From Maricaulis maris_C (lineage in GTDB: Bacteria; Pseudomonadota; Alphaproteobacteria; Caulobacterales; Maricaulaceae): a stretch of DNA of 64,000 nucleotides. The DNA is taken from assembly GCF_049116555.1 (NCBI RefSeq), contig NZ_JAGDYT010000025.1, positions 124,001 to 188,000 on the forward strand. Reading direction: 5' to 3'. Position numbers and translations under genes: made by a program. This document shows, in pieces, positions 8,577-16,862 of this stretch. The notes under the pieces were generated by a model. The model did no database searches. It was not told the DNA's origin and saw only the letters and a list, made by a program, of their open reading frames with translations. Within the stretch, counting starts at the first letter, position 1; the number at the start of each line of letters is the position of its first letter.

Positions 8577-9032
8577 ATGCTGATTGCCGCTTATGACTGG
8601 TTGCGCGCCTTCCATATCCTCGCGGTCATCGCCTGGATGGCTGGTTTGCTCTATCTGCCACGACTTTATGTCTATCATTGCGAGGCCATACCGGGCGGCG
8701 AACTGGATACGACGCTGAAACTCCAGGAACGGCGTCTTTTGAAAGTCATCATGAACCCGGCCATGATCGTCGCGTGGCTGTTTGGCTTGGCCTTGGTCTG
8801 GGCCAACATGGAACGAGCCGGTGGATGGTCGGTTTTCCTGCACTGGGGCTGGTTGGTGAAATTTCTTCTGGTCTTCGCGATGACCGGGCTTCACCACGTG
8901 TTTTCCGCTCGGTTCAAGCGCTTCGAGGCTGGCACCAATGATTGGCCCCACAAACGCTATCGCATCCTGAATGAAATCCCGTTTGTGTTCGCGATAGCGA
9001 TCGTTTTGATCGCTGTTGTGGCTTTGGCCTGA
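8577..9032 (+). CDS. hemJ: HemJ-type protoporphyrinogen IX oxidase
   Basis: Small membrane protein that oxidises protoporphyrinogen IX to protoporphyrin IX in bacteria lacking HemG or HemY. The 151-residue product has four predicted membrane helices (about 8-28, 58-78, 83-103, 128-150) and the HemJ features AFHILAVIAWMAGLLYLPRL with a conserved His near residue 12, and LHWGWLVKFLLV with a conserved Lys near residue 100. Its position 32 bases after hemH groups three late steps of heme synthesis next to the origin. Confidence 0.9.
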   Translation: MLIAAYDWLRAFHILAVIAWMAGLLYLPRLYVYHCEAIPGGELDTTLKLQERRLLKVIMNPAMIVAWLFGLALVWANMERAGGWSVFLHWGWLVKFLLVFAMTGLHHVFSARFKRFEAGTNDWPHKRYRILNEIPFVFAIAIVLIAVVALA

Positions 9033-9267
9033 GGCTCTGCTTGCGGAAGTCTGGATCAAGCCGCGCTTGACGACCCTGACCCTGCATGGCAAGGGTTTCT
9101 CGACTCCTTTTTCAGGATCCCTCCTTCGTGACGTGAGACGCGTGAACCACAGCGCGCCCGTCTGCTCCACAATTCTCGGGTTACCTCCGCTCTGGCGGCA
9201 CCCGGTCTGCCTGATCGCGCAAGGTTCGTTCCGAACCGGCGCTTCTGTTTGAGCTGATAGTAAAACC

Positions 9268-10578
9268 ATGACCGACGAAACCATCCTACCTGTGCCTGCC
9301 CTGCTTGAAGGTGTGGAGCGCATGACGCTCCAGGGCCTCAAGGAAAAGAAGCCGACCGAGCTGTTGGAGTTCGCTGAGGCGCTCGAGATCGAGAATGCGT
9401 CTTCCCTGCGCAAGCAAGGCATGATGTTTGCCATTCTCAAGGCTCTCGCCGAGCGGGATGTCGAAATTCATGGCGGTGGCGTCCTGGAAGTTTTGCAGGA
9501 TGGTTTCGGTTTCCTCCGTTCCCCGGAATCCAATTACCTCGCTGGTCCGGATGATATCTATGTGTCGCCGACCCAGATCCGGAAATTCGGTTTGCGAACG
9601 GGTGACACGGTTGAAGGCGAAATTCGCAGCCCACGTGACGGTGAACGGTATTTCGCCCTGCTCAAAGTGTCCGCGATCAATTTTCAGGACCCGGAGTCAG
9701 CGCGCCACAAGGTTCATTTCGACAATCTCACGCCGCTCTATCCCGAAAGCCGCTTCAACATGGAGTTGGCCGATCCGACCGTGAAGGATCGCTCCGGTCG
9801 GGTGATCGATATTGTCTCGCCGCTCGGAAAGGGCCAGCGAGGCCTGATCGTGGCGCCGCCGCGGACCGGTAAGACCGTTCTCCTGCAGAACATCGCCCAC
9901 GCGATCGAGAGCAATCATCCGGATTGTTACTTGATGGTTCTGCTGATCGATGAGCGGCCGGAAGAAGTCACTGACATGCAGCGGACCGTGAAGGGTGAGG
10001 TCATCTCCTCTACCTTTGACGAGCCGGCAACGCGCCATGTCCAGGTTGCTGAAATGGTGATCGAAAAAGCCAAGCGTCTGGTCGAGCATGGCCGTGACGT
10101 CGTTATTCTGCTGGACTCGATCACGCGTCTCGGCCGCGCCTACAACACCGTGGTTCCGTCCTCGGGCAAGGTTTTGACCGGTGGTGTTGATGCCAATGCA
10201 CTCCAGCGCCCGAAACGCTTCTTTGGCGCTGCGCGAAATATCGAGCATGGTGGCTCGTTGACCATTATCGCGACCGCTTTGATCGATACCGGTTCGCGGA
10301 TGGATGAAGTCATTTTCGAAGAGTTCAAGGGCACGGGTAACTCGGAAGTCGTCCTCGATCGGAAAGTGGCAGACAAGCGTGTCTTCCCGGCGATCGACAT
10401 TCTCAAATCCGGCACGCGGAAAGAAGAACTCCTGGTCGATAAGGGTCAGTTGCAGAAAATGTACGTCCTGCGCCGTATCCTCAACCCGATGGGCGCCCAG
10501 GATGCGATCGAGTTCCTGCTCGACAAACTGCGCCAGACCAAGACCAATGACGAGTTCTTCGACTCGATGAACACGTAG
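9268..10578 (+). CDS. rho: Transcription termination factor Rho
   Basis: Hexameric RNA helicase that ends untranslated transcripts. The 436-residue protein has the N-terminal helical domain (LKEKKPTELLEFAEALEIEN), the RNA-binding cold-shock-like domain (GVLEVLQDGFGFLRSPESNY), the Walker A motif near GLIVAPPRTGKTVLLQNIA, Walker B VILLDSITRLGRAYN and the R-loop region GGVDANALQRPKRFFGAARN. The 235-base leader (9033-9267) has no gene that I recognise. It holds a short inverted repeat, GGTTCG-TTC-CGAACC (9223-9237), which might take part in autoregulation; I have no evidence that it does. Confidence 0.97.
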   Translation: MTDETILPVPALLEGVERMTLQGLKEKKPTELLEFAEALEIENASSLRKQGMMFAILKALAERDVEIHGGGVLEVLQDGFGFLRSPESNYLAGPDDIYVSPTQIRKFGLRTGDTVEGEIRSPRDGERYFALLKVSAINFQDPESARHKVHFDNLTPLYPESRFNMELADPTVKDRSGRVIDIVSPLGKGQRGLIVAPPRTGKTVLLQNIAHAIESNHPDCYLMVLLIDERPEEVTDMQRTVKGEVISSTFDEPATRHVQVAEMVIEKAKRLVEHGRDVVILLDSITRLGRAYNTVVPSSGKVLTGGVDANALQRPKRFFGAARNIEHGGSLTIIATALIDTGSRMDEVIFEEFKGTGNSEVVLDRKVADKRVFPAIDILKSGTRKEELLVDKGQLQKMYVLRRILNPMGAQDAIEFLLDKLRQTKTNDEFFDSMNT

Positions 10579-10593
10579 CAGCGACGAACGCGA

Positions 10594-11568
10594 TCAGGGA
10601 GCCAGTATGCTGGCTCCCGTCGTCTTTCTGCCCTCCAGATCGATGTGGGCCTGAACGGCGTCTTTCAACGCATAGCGCTGGTTGATCTGTATCGTCAGCG
10701 CCCCGCGCGCCACTGCGTCAAAGACATCAGCCGTATTTGCCGCCAGGGCTTCATCGCTTGCAACATAGTGAGCGAGCGAAGGCCGCGTGACATAGACCGA
10801 CCCCTTCTGTGTCAGAATACCAAGATCGATACCGGTCACCGCTCCGGATGCATTGCCGAAACTGGCCAGCAATCCGCGCGGCTGCAGGCAATCGAGCGAA
10901 ATCTCGAACGTATCTCGCCCGACGCCGTCATAGACGACGGGAACGCCGCGGCCATCGGTGATTTCGCGGACTCGCGATGCGATGTTTTCCTGCGATGAAT
11001 TGATCATGTGGGTTGCACCCATCGAGAGGGCCAGCTCGCATTTTTCCGACGTGCTGGCGGTTCCGATCAGGGTTACGCCCAGATCGCGAGCCCATTGGCA
11101 CATCAACAAGCCGACGCCACCCGCTGCAGCATGAAAGAGAATCGTGTCGCCAGGTTTGACCGGATAGGTCTCCTTGAGGAGATAGCGAGCTGTCATGCCT
11201 TTCAGCATGATGGCTGCAGCTTGCTCCAGCGAGACGGCGTCGGGAATGCGCGCCAGACGGCCTGCCGGGACGATGTTGAATTCGGCATAAGCGCCAATCG
11301 GGCCGTTTCCATAGGCGACCCGGTCGCCGATCGCGAATTGGGTTACCCCGTCACCTATGGCATCGACATGGCCGGCGGCTTCCAGTCCGATCCCGCATGG
11401 CAGGGGGACGGGATAGAGGCCTGACCGGTGATAGGTGTCGATATAATTCACGCCGATCGCTCCATGGCGGACCCGAACCTGACCTGCGCCGGGTTCTGCA
11501 ATCTCCACGGATTCGAGCTGCATGACGGAGGGACCACCGGTCTGGTGGATGCGGATGGCCTGGTTCAT
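10594..11568 (-). CDS. NADPH:quinone oxidoreductase family (zinc-independent MDR)
   Basis: 324-residue medium-chain dehydrogenase/reductase of the QOR1 type. It has the GroES-like N-terminal domain with RHGAIGVNYIDTYHRSGLY (quinone oxidoreductase signature), GLEAAGHVDAIGDGV, and the Rossmann motif HAAAGGVGLLMCQWARDLG near residue 145. The zinc-ligand cysteines of alcohol dehydrogenases are absent. Expected activity is one-electron reduction of quinones with NADPH. It is convergent with rho (15 bases apart) and has the downstream GDPD lipoprotein gene as same-strand neighbour across about 60 bases. Confidence 0.88.
   Translation of the reverse strand: MNQAIRIHQTGGPSVMQLESVEIAEPGAGQVRVRHGAIGVNYIDTYHRSGLYPVPLPCGIGLEAAGHVDAIGDGVTQFAIGDRVAYGNGPIGAYAEFNIVPAGRLARIPDAVSLEQAAAIMLKGMTARYLLKETYPVKPGDTILFHAAAGGVGLLMCQWARDLGVTLIGTASTSEKCELALSMGATHMINSSQENIASRVREITDGRGVPVVYDGVGRDTFEISLDCLQPRGLLASFGNASGAVTGIDLGILTQKGSVYVTRPSLAHYVASDEALAANTADVFDAVARGALTIQINQRYALKDAVQAHIDLEGRKTTGASILAP
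10597..10618 (+). terminator. Stem-loop at the 3' end of rho
   Basis: A perfect 9-base-pair inverted repeat (GGGAGCCAG / CTGGCTCCC, 4-base loop) lies 18 bases after the rho stop, followed by the weakly T-rich GTCGTCTTTCTG. It sits inside the last codons of the convergent quinone oxidoreductase gene, so it would have to serve both as coding sequence and as terminator. Confidence 0.5.
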
Positions 11569-11627
11569 CGGTTTCGCCTCATCTCGTTGATTGCGTGTCT
11601 ATCATGGGTGCGGATCATGGCGACCGG

Positions 11628-12497
11628 CTAGGTCCGGCATTGATCTATCCGGGCCTGTAATGCATCCGGCCCACCCAGTGCCGAGACAGCGGCGTCGACA
11701 TTGTCGATGGACAAAAGCTCGACGCCGGCTTCCGCCGCTTCGAGATAGGGTGTGGCACTTCCGTCCTCACGTCGAAACAGGCCGACGGATGTCTCCAGCC
11801 CGCGACCGGCCAGTTCGGCGTCACGGGCCGGAGTCAGGGCGCCGGTACCGAGCCAGATATAGCTGGCATCCAGATTGACACCGGAGGCCCTCAAAGCGTC
11901 CGGTTCGTCGGGAACCGACAGGACAAGGCCGGGATCCAGTGCGTGGATCGCAGCCGCATCCTCGACCGAGTAGGCGATAATGGCGACGTGATCGCGGGCA
12001 TTGTTTGCGGCGACCAGCGCGACAATCTCGGCTGGCGTGACGGATTTGAGGTCGAGATTGAGAACCAGGCCTGTTTCCCGGGCCAGCGCGAAGACAGCTT
12101 CCAGGCGGGGTATGGTCTGGTCGGTGAGATCGCCATTGCTGTCGAGCAAGCGCTCGCTTGAAAGTTCGGACCAGACCCGCCCCCCTGGATCGCCTCTACC
12201 CGTTGTGGTGCGCTCGAGCGTGTCGTCATGAAGCAGGTAATAAACGCCGTCTGCCGTGCGGCGGACATCGATCTCGGCATAAAGCACACCATTGTCCACG
12301 AGGCGCTGCAAGCTGGACAGGGCGTTTTCCGGATAGCCGGGGGCCGGTCCGCCCCGGTGGGCCGCCAGCATGGCAAAGCCGTTCTCCCGGAAACAGGTCA
12401 GGGCTGAGGCCTGGGCTGATAACTCGGTATCGGGCGCCGGACTGGCCGGGTTGCAGGCGCCAAGAAAGAGGAGGAGGACGGGCAGGGTTCTGAGCAT
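11628..12497 (-). CDS. Glycerophosphodiester phosphodiesterase family lipoprotein
   Basis: Predicted to hydrolyse glycerophosphodiesters to glycerol-3-phosphate and an alcohol in the periplasm. The 289-residue product starts with a lipoprotein signal (lipobox LFLGAC, Cys near residue 15) and then shows the GDPD core: MLAAHRGGPAPGYPENALSS with the catalytic His and Arg, YAEIDVRRTADGVYYLLHDDTLERTT with the metal-binding Glu, Asp and second His, and VLNLDLKSVTPAE. Upstream gene of the quinone oxidoreductase on the same strand. Confidence 0.9.
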   Translation of the reverse strand: MLRTLPVLLLFLGACNPASPAPDTELSAQASALTCFRENGFAMLAAHRGGPAPGYPENALSSLQRLVDNGVLYAEIDVRRTADGVYYLLHDDTLERTTTGRGDPGGRVWSELSSERLLDSNGDLTDQTIPRLEAVFALARETGLVLNLDLKSVTPAEIVALVAANNARDHVAIIAYSVEDAAAIHALDPGLVLSVPDEPDALRASGVNLDASYIWLGTGALTPARDAELAGRGLETSVGLFRREDGSATPYLEAAEAGVELLSIDNVDAAVSALGGPDALQARIDQCRT

Positions 12498-12644
12498 TTC
12501 AAGGTCCGGGTTGCGGGGTCAGTGTCAGTTGAACCTGTATGGAGGACATTCGACATTTCCTGATGGTCGGCGTCCAATTGTCAGGCTTCAATGGCAATCA
12601 ATCAGAAGAATGATCGGCTTGTCGATCATCGGGGAGAGAATATC

Positions 12645-13277
12645 ATGGTCGATACATCACCACTTCGTCTCTATCACGCGCCTCGGACCCGTTCAGTGCG
12701 GGTCCGCTGGTTGCTTGAGGAAATGGGGCTACCCTACTCACTCGAAACGGTCGCCTTTGCCAAGCGGCCAGCCGGGGACGAGCGTTATGGCGAAATCCAT
12801 CCGCTGAGGAAGGTCCCGGCGCTTGAGGATAACGGTCGGGTCATGTTCGAATCCGTCGCCATCCTTCAGTACATTATGGGCCGCTACGGGCCGACTGACC
12901 TGGATGTTCGGCCGGATGAGACGGATTATGACCTCTATCTGCAATGGCTGCATTTCGGTGAGAGCGGGATGATCATGCCGGTCTCTCTTTTGCTGGCCCA
13001 CACCATGCTTCTGCCGGAAAAAGTGCGGAATCCGGGTATCGCCGCGTCCGCGCGGGCGGACACGACAAAAGCCCTGACCATGCTGGCTGAACACGGATTG
13101 AAGGGGCGGGACTACCTCGCCGGTGATCGTTTCACTGCTGCTGATATCTCGGTCGGCTACATGCTCTTCCTGTTGAAAATCATCAAACAATTCGATGAGG
13201 CGCCGGCAGCGGTAAAAGACTATTTCGCGCGGATCACGGCCAGGCCGAGCTGGGCGATCGCAAGTGCGACCGACTGA
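12645..13277 (+). CDS. Glutathione S-transferase family protein
   Basis: 210-residue protein with the thioredoxin-fold N-terminal domain (LRLYHAPRTRSVRVRWLLEEMGLPY; Ser-Arg-Ser in the activation region), the cis-Pro strand KVPALEDNGRVMFESVAILQYI (Glu-Ser pair that binds glutathione), and an all-helical C-terminal domain with LAGDRFTAADISVGYML. The ATG at 12645 has GGGGAGAG upstream; an ATG at 12591 would add 18 residues that do not look like the family. The substrate is unknown. Divergent from the GDPD gene. Confidence 0.88.
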   Translation: MVDTSPLRLYHAPRTRSVRVRWLLEEMGLPYSLETVAFAKRPAGDERYGEIHPLRKVPALEDNGRVMFESVAILQYIMGRYGPTDLDVRPDETDYDLYLQWLHFGESGMIMPVSLLLAHTMLLPEKVRNPGIAASARADTTKALTMLAEHGLKGRDYLAGDRFTAADISVGYMLFLLKIIKQFDEAPAAVKDYFARITARPSWAIASATD

Positions 13278-13295
13278 AGGTCTGCCAAGCGGACG

Positions 13296-13345
13296 AAAAA
13301 AAGCGGTTCATGGATCGGTTGAAAGGGGGCCTGTCCATGAACCGC
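13296..13345 (-). terminator. Intrinsic terminator of the LytTR gene
   Basis: A perfect 12-base-pair inverted repeat (GCGGTTCATGGA at 13303-13314 with TCCATGAACCGC at 13334-13345, 19-base loop) is followed on the minus strand by seven T (A run 13296-13302). This is the clearest intrinsic terminator in the window. It lies about 140 bases past the LytTR stop and 25 bases past the stop of the convergent GST gene. Confidence 0.8.
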
Positions 13346-13485
13346 CCAGATTCCGGCCGGACTTCGCACCGGTCGGAACGGCGTCCAACGGAAACCGTTT
13401 GTCCTGATTAGGCGGGTCGGGTTGATCCCGGAAGCTCGTCCCGGGCGGGATGTGATGAGTGAGCCGGTTGCGGTGACGAATGCCG

Positions 13486-14310
13486 TCAGGCGAGCGCTCG
13501 CTGGTCAAGCTGGTCTCGAACTTCGGAGCGATAACGGTCCGACACGGGCAGTTGAATGCCATTCGTCAACTCGACAATCCGGTAGCTTTCGCCCCGGGAG
13601 CGGGCAACGCTTATCCGGGCCGGATTGACGAGATGCGATCTGTGAATTCGGACAAAGCCCGCCTTTGACAGGGCGCCCTCCAGATTCGCCATGGTCGTCC
13701 GGTGCAGGACGTCGCGGTCGATCAGATGCAAGGCGATATAATTGCCTTGCGCGGTTGCGCCGAGGATCTCGCGGACGGGCACATATTCGACGCTGCCGCT
13801 CGATTTGACAGCCAGTGTACCAAAGTCGGGCGCGTGGAATTCGCGTGGATCGATCTGCGGGCGCATTTGCCGACCGAAGAGAAAGGCGAGGATGAAAAAG
13901 ACCGTGTCCCAGAGGAAGGCTCTGAGACCCAAGGAGCTCAATGTCTGCAGTGGCGTCAGCTCGGTCCCGATTGAAAAAGCCAAGGCGGCATAGATCACGA
14001 CGCCGCCCATGCCGAGGACGCAGGCGATCACCGCCGACTTGGCGGTCTCGACGAAATCCGAATTGCTGTGGCGAGCACCAATCTTGAACACAATCGGAAA
14101 CAGGAAAAGCCAGGGCAGCATGCCCCGCGTCCAGCCCAGGATATAGGCGTGGTAGGGCGCACCTGACTGGACGCGAGTGGCATCGATCCAGCTCGCGGTG
14201 GCGAACAGCCACACAATACTCACCCAGACGAGTGTGGTGATGATCAGGAAGGGTGAGCGAAGCGGGAAGCCGGTGATGCGGACTTCGCGTAGATCGTCGA
14301 CGAGGGCCAA
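13486..14310 (-). CDS. Membrane-bound LytTR-domain transcriptional regulator
   Basis: 274-residue protein with four predicted membrane helices (about 20-42, 62-78, 90-112, 122-145) joined to a C-terminal LytTR DNA-binding domain (about 165-270: VKSSGSVEYVPVREILGATA, NLEGALSKAGFVRIHRSHLVN, YRIVELTNGIQLPVSDRY). There is no receiver domain, so this is a one-component membrane regulator rather than a two-component response regulator. No partner kinase is nearby. The target is unknown; the dienelactone hydrolase gene 113 bases upstream on the same strand is a candidate. Confidence 0.87.
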   Translation of the reverse strand: MALVDDLREVRITGFPLRSPFLIITTLVWVSIVWLFATASWIDATRVQSGAPYHAYILGWTRGMLPWLFLFPIVFKIGARHSNSDFVETAKSAVIACVLGMGGVVIYAALAFSIGTELTPLQTLSSLGLRAFLWDTVFFILAFLFGRQMRPQIDPREFHAPDFGTLAVKSSGSVEYVPVREILGATAQGNYIALHLIDRDVLHRTTMANLEGALSKAGFVRIHRSHLVNPARISVARSRGESYRIVELTNGIQLPVSDRYRSEVRDQLDQRALA

Positions 14311-14423
14311 GGGTCTTGTCCAGGTTGGATGTTGACAACCTTAGTGCCGTATCGTGGCTCGAGTGGGCAAGTGACTTTACGCTAACAATTGCGCGAGCCG
14401 TCCCGGCGCTCGCCAATGCTGGC

Positions 14424-15122
14424 TCAGTTCAAGGCTTCATGAAGGAAGCGAATGGTGAGGCCGTTGGCCCGACCGGCACTGCTTTCGTTGTAATGCTGCC
14501 CGCCCGGGCGTGCGAAGGCGTGGTCATCTGCCGGGTAGTCTTCGAGCCTGATTGCAACATGAGTGTCCAGGGCGTCATGAATCCTGGCCTGTGCATCAGG
14601 CGGCACAAATTGATCCCTACCCGCGATGTGAAGGAGCAAGGGGCGATCAAGTGCACGGACTTCATCGAGGCGGGCTTCGATGCCGACGCCATAATAACCG
14701 ACGCTCGCATCACTATCGGTTCTGCACGCCGTCAGATAAGCCAGCAGACCGCCCAGGCAGTATCCCATGGCGCCAACCTTGCCGGTGCAGGCTGTATCCG
14801 CGCGGAGGGCAGACAGCGAGTCGGCGATATCGCGCATGCCGGTCTCGACATCGAACCGGGTAAAGAGCGCGAAGGCGCGCTTCAGGTCAGGATCGCTATG
14901 GTCGTCGAGGTCGATGCCGGGCTCAATGCGCCAGAAGAGATCCGGGCACAAGGCCACAAAACCGGCTTCGGCGAGGCCGTCGCAGATCAGGCGCATATTG
15001 GCGTTGATCCCGAATATCTCCTGCAAGACCAGCACACCCGGCCCGCGCCCTGATGCGGGTTCGGTGCGGTAAGCGGAAAAATCCCCATCACGTCCCTTGA
15101 TGGGGATATATTGACCTGCCAT
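14424..15122 (-). CDS. Dienelactone hydrolase family protein
   Basis: 232-residue alpha/beta hydrolase. It has GPGVLVLQEIFGINANMRLICDGLAEAGF near the N-terminus, the nucleophile elbow GYCLGG with Cys near residue 120, HIAGRDQFV with the acidic residue, and DDHAFARPG with the catalytic His. Cys-Asp-His is the dienelactone hydrolase triad. Many family members are general hydrolases, so a role in chloroaromatic breakdown should not be assumed. Divergent from the DUF6489-like gene, with 48 bases between the starts. Confidence 0.9.
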   Translation of the reverse strand: MAGQYIPIKGRDGDFSAYRTEPASGRGPGVLVLQEIFGINANMRLICDGLAEAGFVALCPDLFWRIEPGIDLDDHSDPDLKRAFALFTRFDVETGMRDIADSLSALRADTACTGKVGAMGYCLGGLLAYLTACRTDSDASVGYYGVGIEARLDEVRALDRPLLLHIAGRDQFVPPDAQARIHDALDTHVAIRLEDYPADDHAFARPGGQHYNESSAGRANGLTIRFLHEALN

Positions 15123-15170
15123 GGGGGGCTCCTGTTGAGTGCTCTTGCAGCCAGTTCAAGCGAGGCCGGT

Positions 15171-15419
15171 ATGAAGGTCAAGATCGACATCGAGTGCAGT
15201 CCGGAAGAAGCCCGAAGCTTTCTGGGCCTTCCGGATGTGACCCGGATCAATGAGGCTATGGTGGACGAGGTCGTGCGCCGCACCGAAGCCAATCTGGAAT
15301 CCATGGAGCCTGAGGTCTTGATGCGCCAATGGTCCGCCGTTGGTGGTCAAATGACCAATCAATTCATGGACATGATGCGCCAGGCAGGCGGTGTTCCCGG
15401 GTCCGGCAAGGGCAGTTAG
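15171..15419 (+). CDS. Small DUF6489-like conserved protein
   Basis: 82-residue protein beginning MKVKIDIECSPEEARSFLGL and ending in a Gly/Ser-rich tail. The N-terminal pattern of a short beta strand followed by CSPEEARxFLGLPDV matches small proteins found widely in alphaproteobacteria next to mnmE; their function is not known. The ATG at 15171 is the start that fits the family; an upstream start at 15111 would add 20 poorly conserved residues. It ends 4 bases before the mnmE start, so the genes are co-transcribed. Confidence 0.8.
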   Translation: MKVKIDIECSPEEARSFLGLPDVTRINEAMVDEVVRRTEANLESMEPEVLMRQWSAVGGQMTNQFMDMMRQAGGVPGSGKGS

Positions 15420-15423
15420 TCCA

Positions 15424-16740
15424 TTGAATACAACTGTTTACGCGTTGGCGACGCCGCCTGGGCGTTCGGGTGTTGCGGTTATCCGGCTGTCGGGAGCCAA
15501 TTCCGGGCCAATTCTTGATGCGCTCGCCGGTCTCCCGCGTCCGTCGCCCAGGAATGTGTCGCTAAGAGCCTTGCGGTCGGTCGACGGCGCGGTGATGGAT
15601 CATGGTCTGGTGATCTGGTTCCCGGGCCCTGCGAGCTTTACCGGCGAAGACAGTGTCGAGTTTCACGTGCATGGCGGGCCGGCCGTTATCGAGGCGGTTC
15701 TTCACGCGCTTGATGAGGCGGGTGCCCATCCGGCTGAAGCGGGTGAGTTCACGCGGCGCGCTTTCGAGAATGAGAAAATCGATCTGACCGAGGCCGAAGG
15801 TCTTGCCGACCTGATTGAAGCAGAGACCGAAGGTCAGCGGAAACAGGCCCTGGCCCAGATGTCAGGATCCCTCCGTCAACTTTATGATGGATGGCGGGAC
15901 CGGTTGATCTCCGCGATGGCGTCGATCGAAGGCGAGATTGATTTTCCGGACGAGGAAGATGTGCCAGATGCGTTATCCCATTCCGCGCATGCGCCGCTGA
16001 GTGAGCTGGTCTCGTCCATGTTTGCCCATCTCGATGATGGTCGGCGAGGCGAGCGGGTTCGGACGGGTTTCTCGATTGCCCTGATTGGAGCGCCCAATGC
16101 CGGAAAATCGAGTCTCCTGAATTGTCTGGCTCGGCGGGAGGCCGCCATTGTCACGGATATCCCGGGGACCACGCGGGACATTGTGGAGGTCCAGCTGACC
16201 CTGGCGGGCTTCCCGGTTGTGATCTCGGATACGGCCGGGCTGCGTGAAGCCGTTGATGCGATCGAGGCGGAAGGTGTTCGCCGGGCACTGGATCGGGCCG
16301 AACATGCTGATTTGCGTATTGGTGTCGCAGATGTGCGGGAGGAGGAAGAATTATCCGACCTGCGTGGACGCCTTACCGACGGTGACCTTCTCGTTCTGAA
16401 CAAGGTCGACCTTTCGCCGAATGCGGAACGGGACGGGGCCTATCCGCTGAGCGCGAAGTCGGGCCAGGGTGTGGAGGCGCTTGAGGACAGGATTGAGAGT
16501 ATCGTCCGAGACCGTCTCTCCACACGTGAGATGCCCGCGCTCAGTCGGGTGCGTCACAGGCGAGCCGTCGAGTCGGCGCTTGAAGCGCTGGTGCGCTGCC
16601 GGGACAATCTTGCGCTCGCGCCTGAGCTCGCGGGTGAGGATGCGCGTTTGGCGGTGCGGGCCCTGGAGAGCCTGACGGGTCGGGTCGATGTTGAAGACAT
16701 TCTGGACCGCGTTTTCTCGCAATTCTGCATCGGGAAATAG
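15424..16740 (+). CDS. mnmE: tRNA uridine-5-carboxymethylaminomethyl(34) synthesis GTPase MnmE
   Basis: With MnmG it modifies U34 in the anticodon wobble position of several tRNAs. The 438-residue protein has the N-terminal folate-binding domain (TVYALATPPGRSGVAVIRLSG), a helical domain, and an inserted GTPase domain with G1 GAPNAGKSSLLN, G3 DTAGLR and G4 NKVD. It ends in CIGK, the catalytic-cysteine tail of the family. The best start is TTG at 15424, directly ahead of NTTVYALA; an in-frame GTG at 15391 would overlap the previous gene. Confidence 0.94.
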   Translation: MNTTVYALATPPGRSGVAVIRLSGANSGPILDALAGLPRPSPRNVSLRALRSVDGAVMDHGLVIWFPGPASFTGEDSVEFHVHGGPAVIEAVLHALDEAGAHPAEAGEFTRRAFENEKIDLTEAEGLADLIEAETEGQRKQALAQMSGSLRQLYDGWRDRLISAMASIEGEIDFPDEEDVPDALSHSAHAPLSELVSSMFAHLDDGRRGERVRTGFSIALIGAPNAGKSSLLNCLARREAAIVTDIPGTTRDIVEVQLTLAGFPVVISDTAGLREAVDAIEAEGVRRALDRAEHADLRIGVADVREEEELSDLRGRLTDGDLLVLNKVDLSPNAERDGAYPLSAKSGQGVEALEDRIESIVRDRLSTREMPALSRVRHRRAVESALEALVRCRDNLALAPELAGEDARLAVRALESLTGRVDVEDILDRVFSQFCIGK

Positions 16741-16761
16741 GGCGGAGTTAATCCTGGCGCC

Positions 16762-16777
16762 TGTTTCACGTGAAACA
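16762..16777. other. parS centromere site 1
   Basis: Perfect 16-base palindrome TGTTTCACGTGAAACA, the ParB/Spo0J binding consensus. It lies in the 122-base gap between mnmE and mnmG, about 10.5 kb from the origin-like gap and 2.6 kb before parA. Confidence 0.95.
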
Positions 16778-16862
16778 CCGCCTCCGTGATCTCGACTCTA
16801 TTCGGCGAAAGCCCTATGTAGTCCGGCCTCAATCTAGCCTGTCTCGGATCGGAAGCGCTCCC

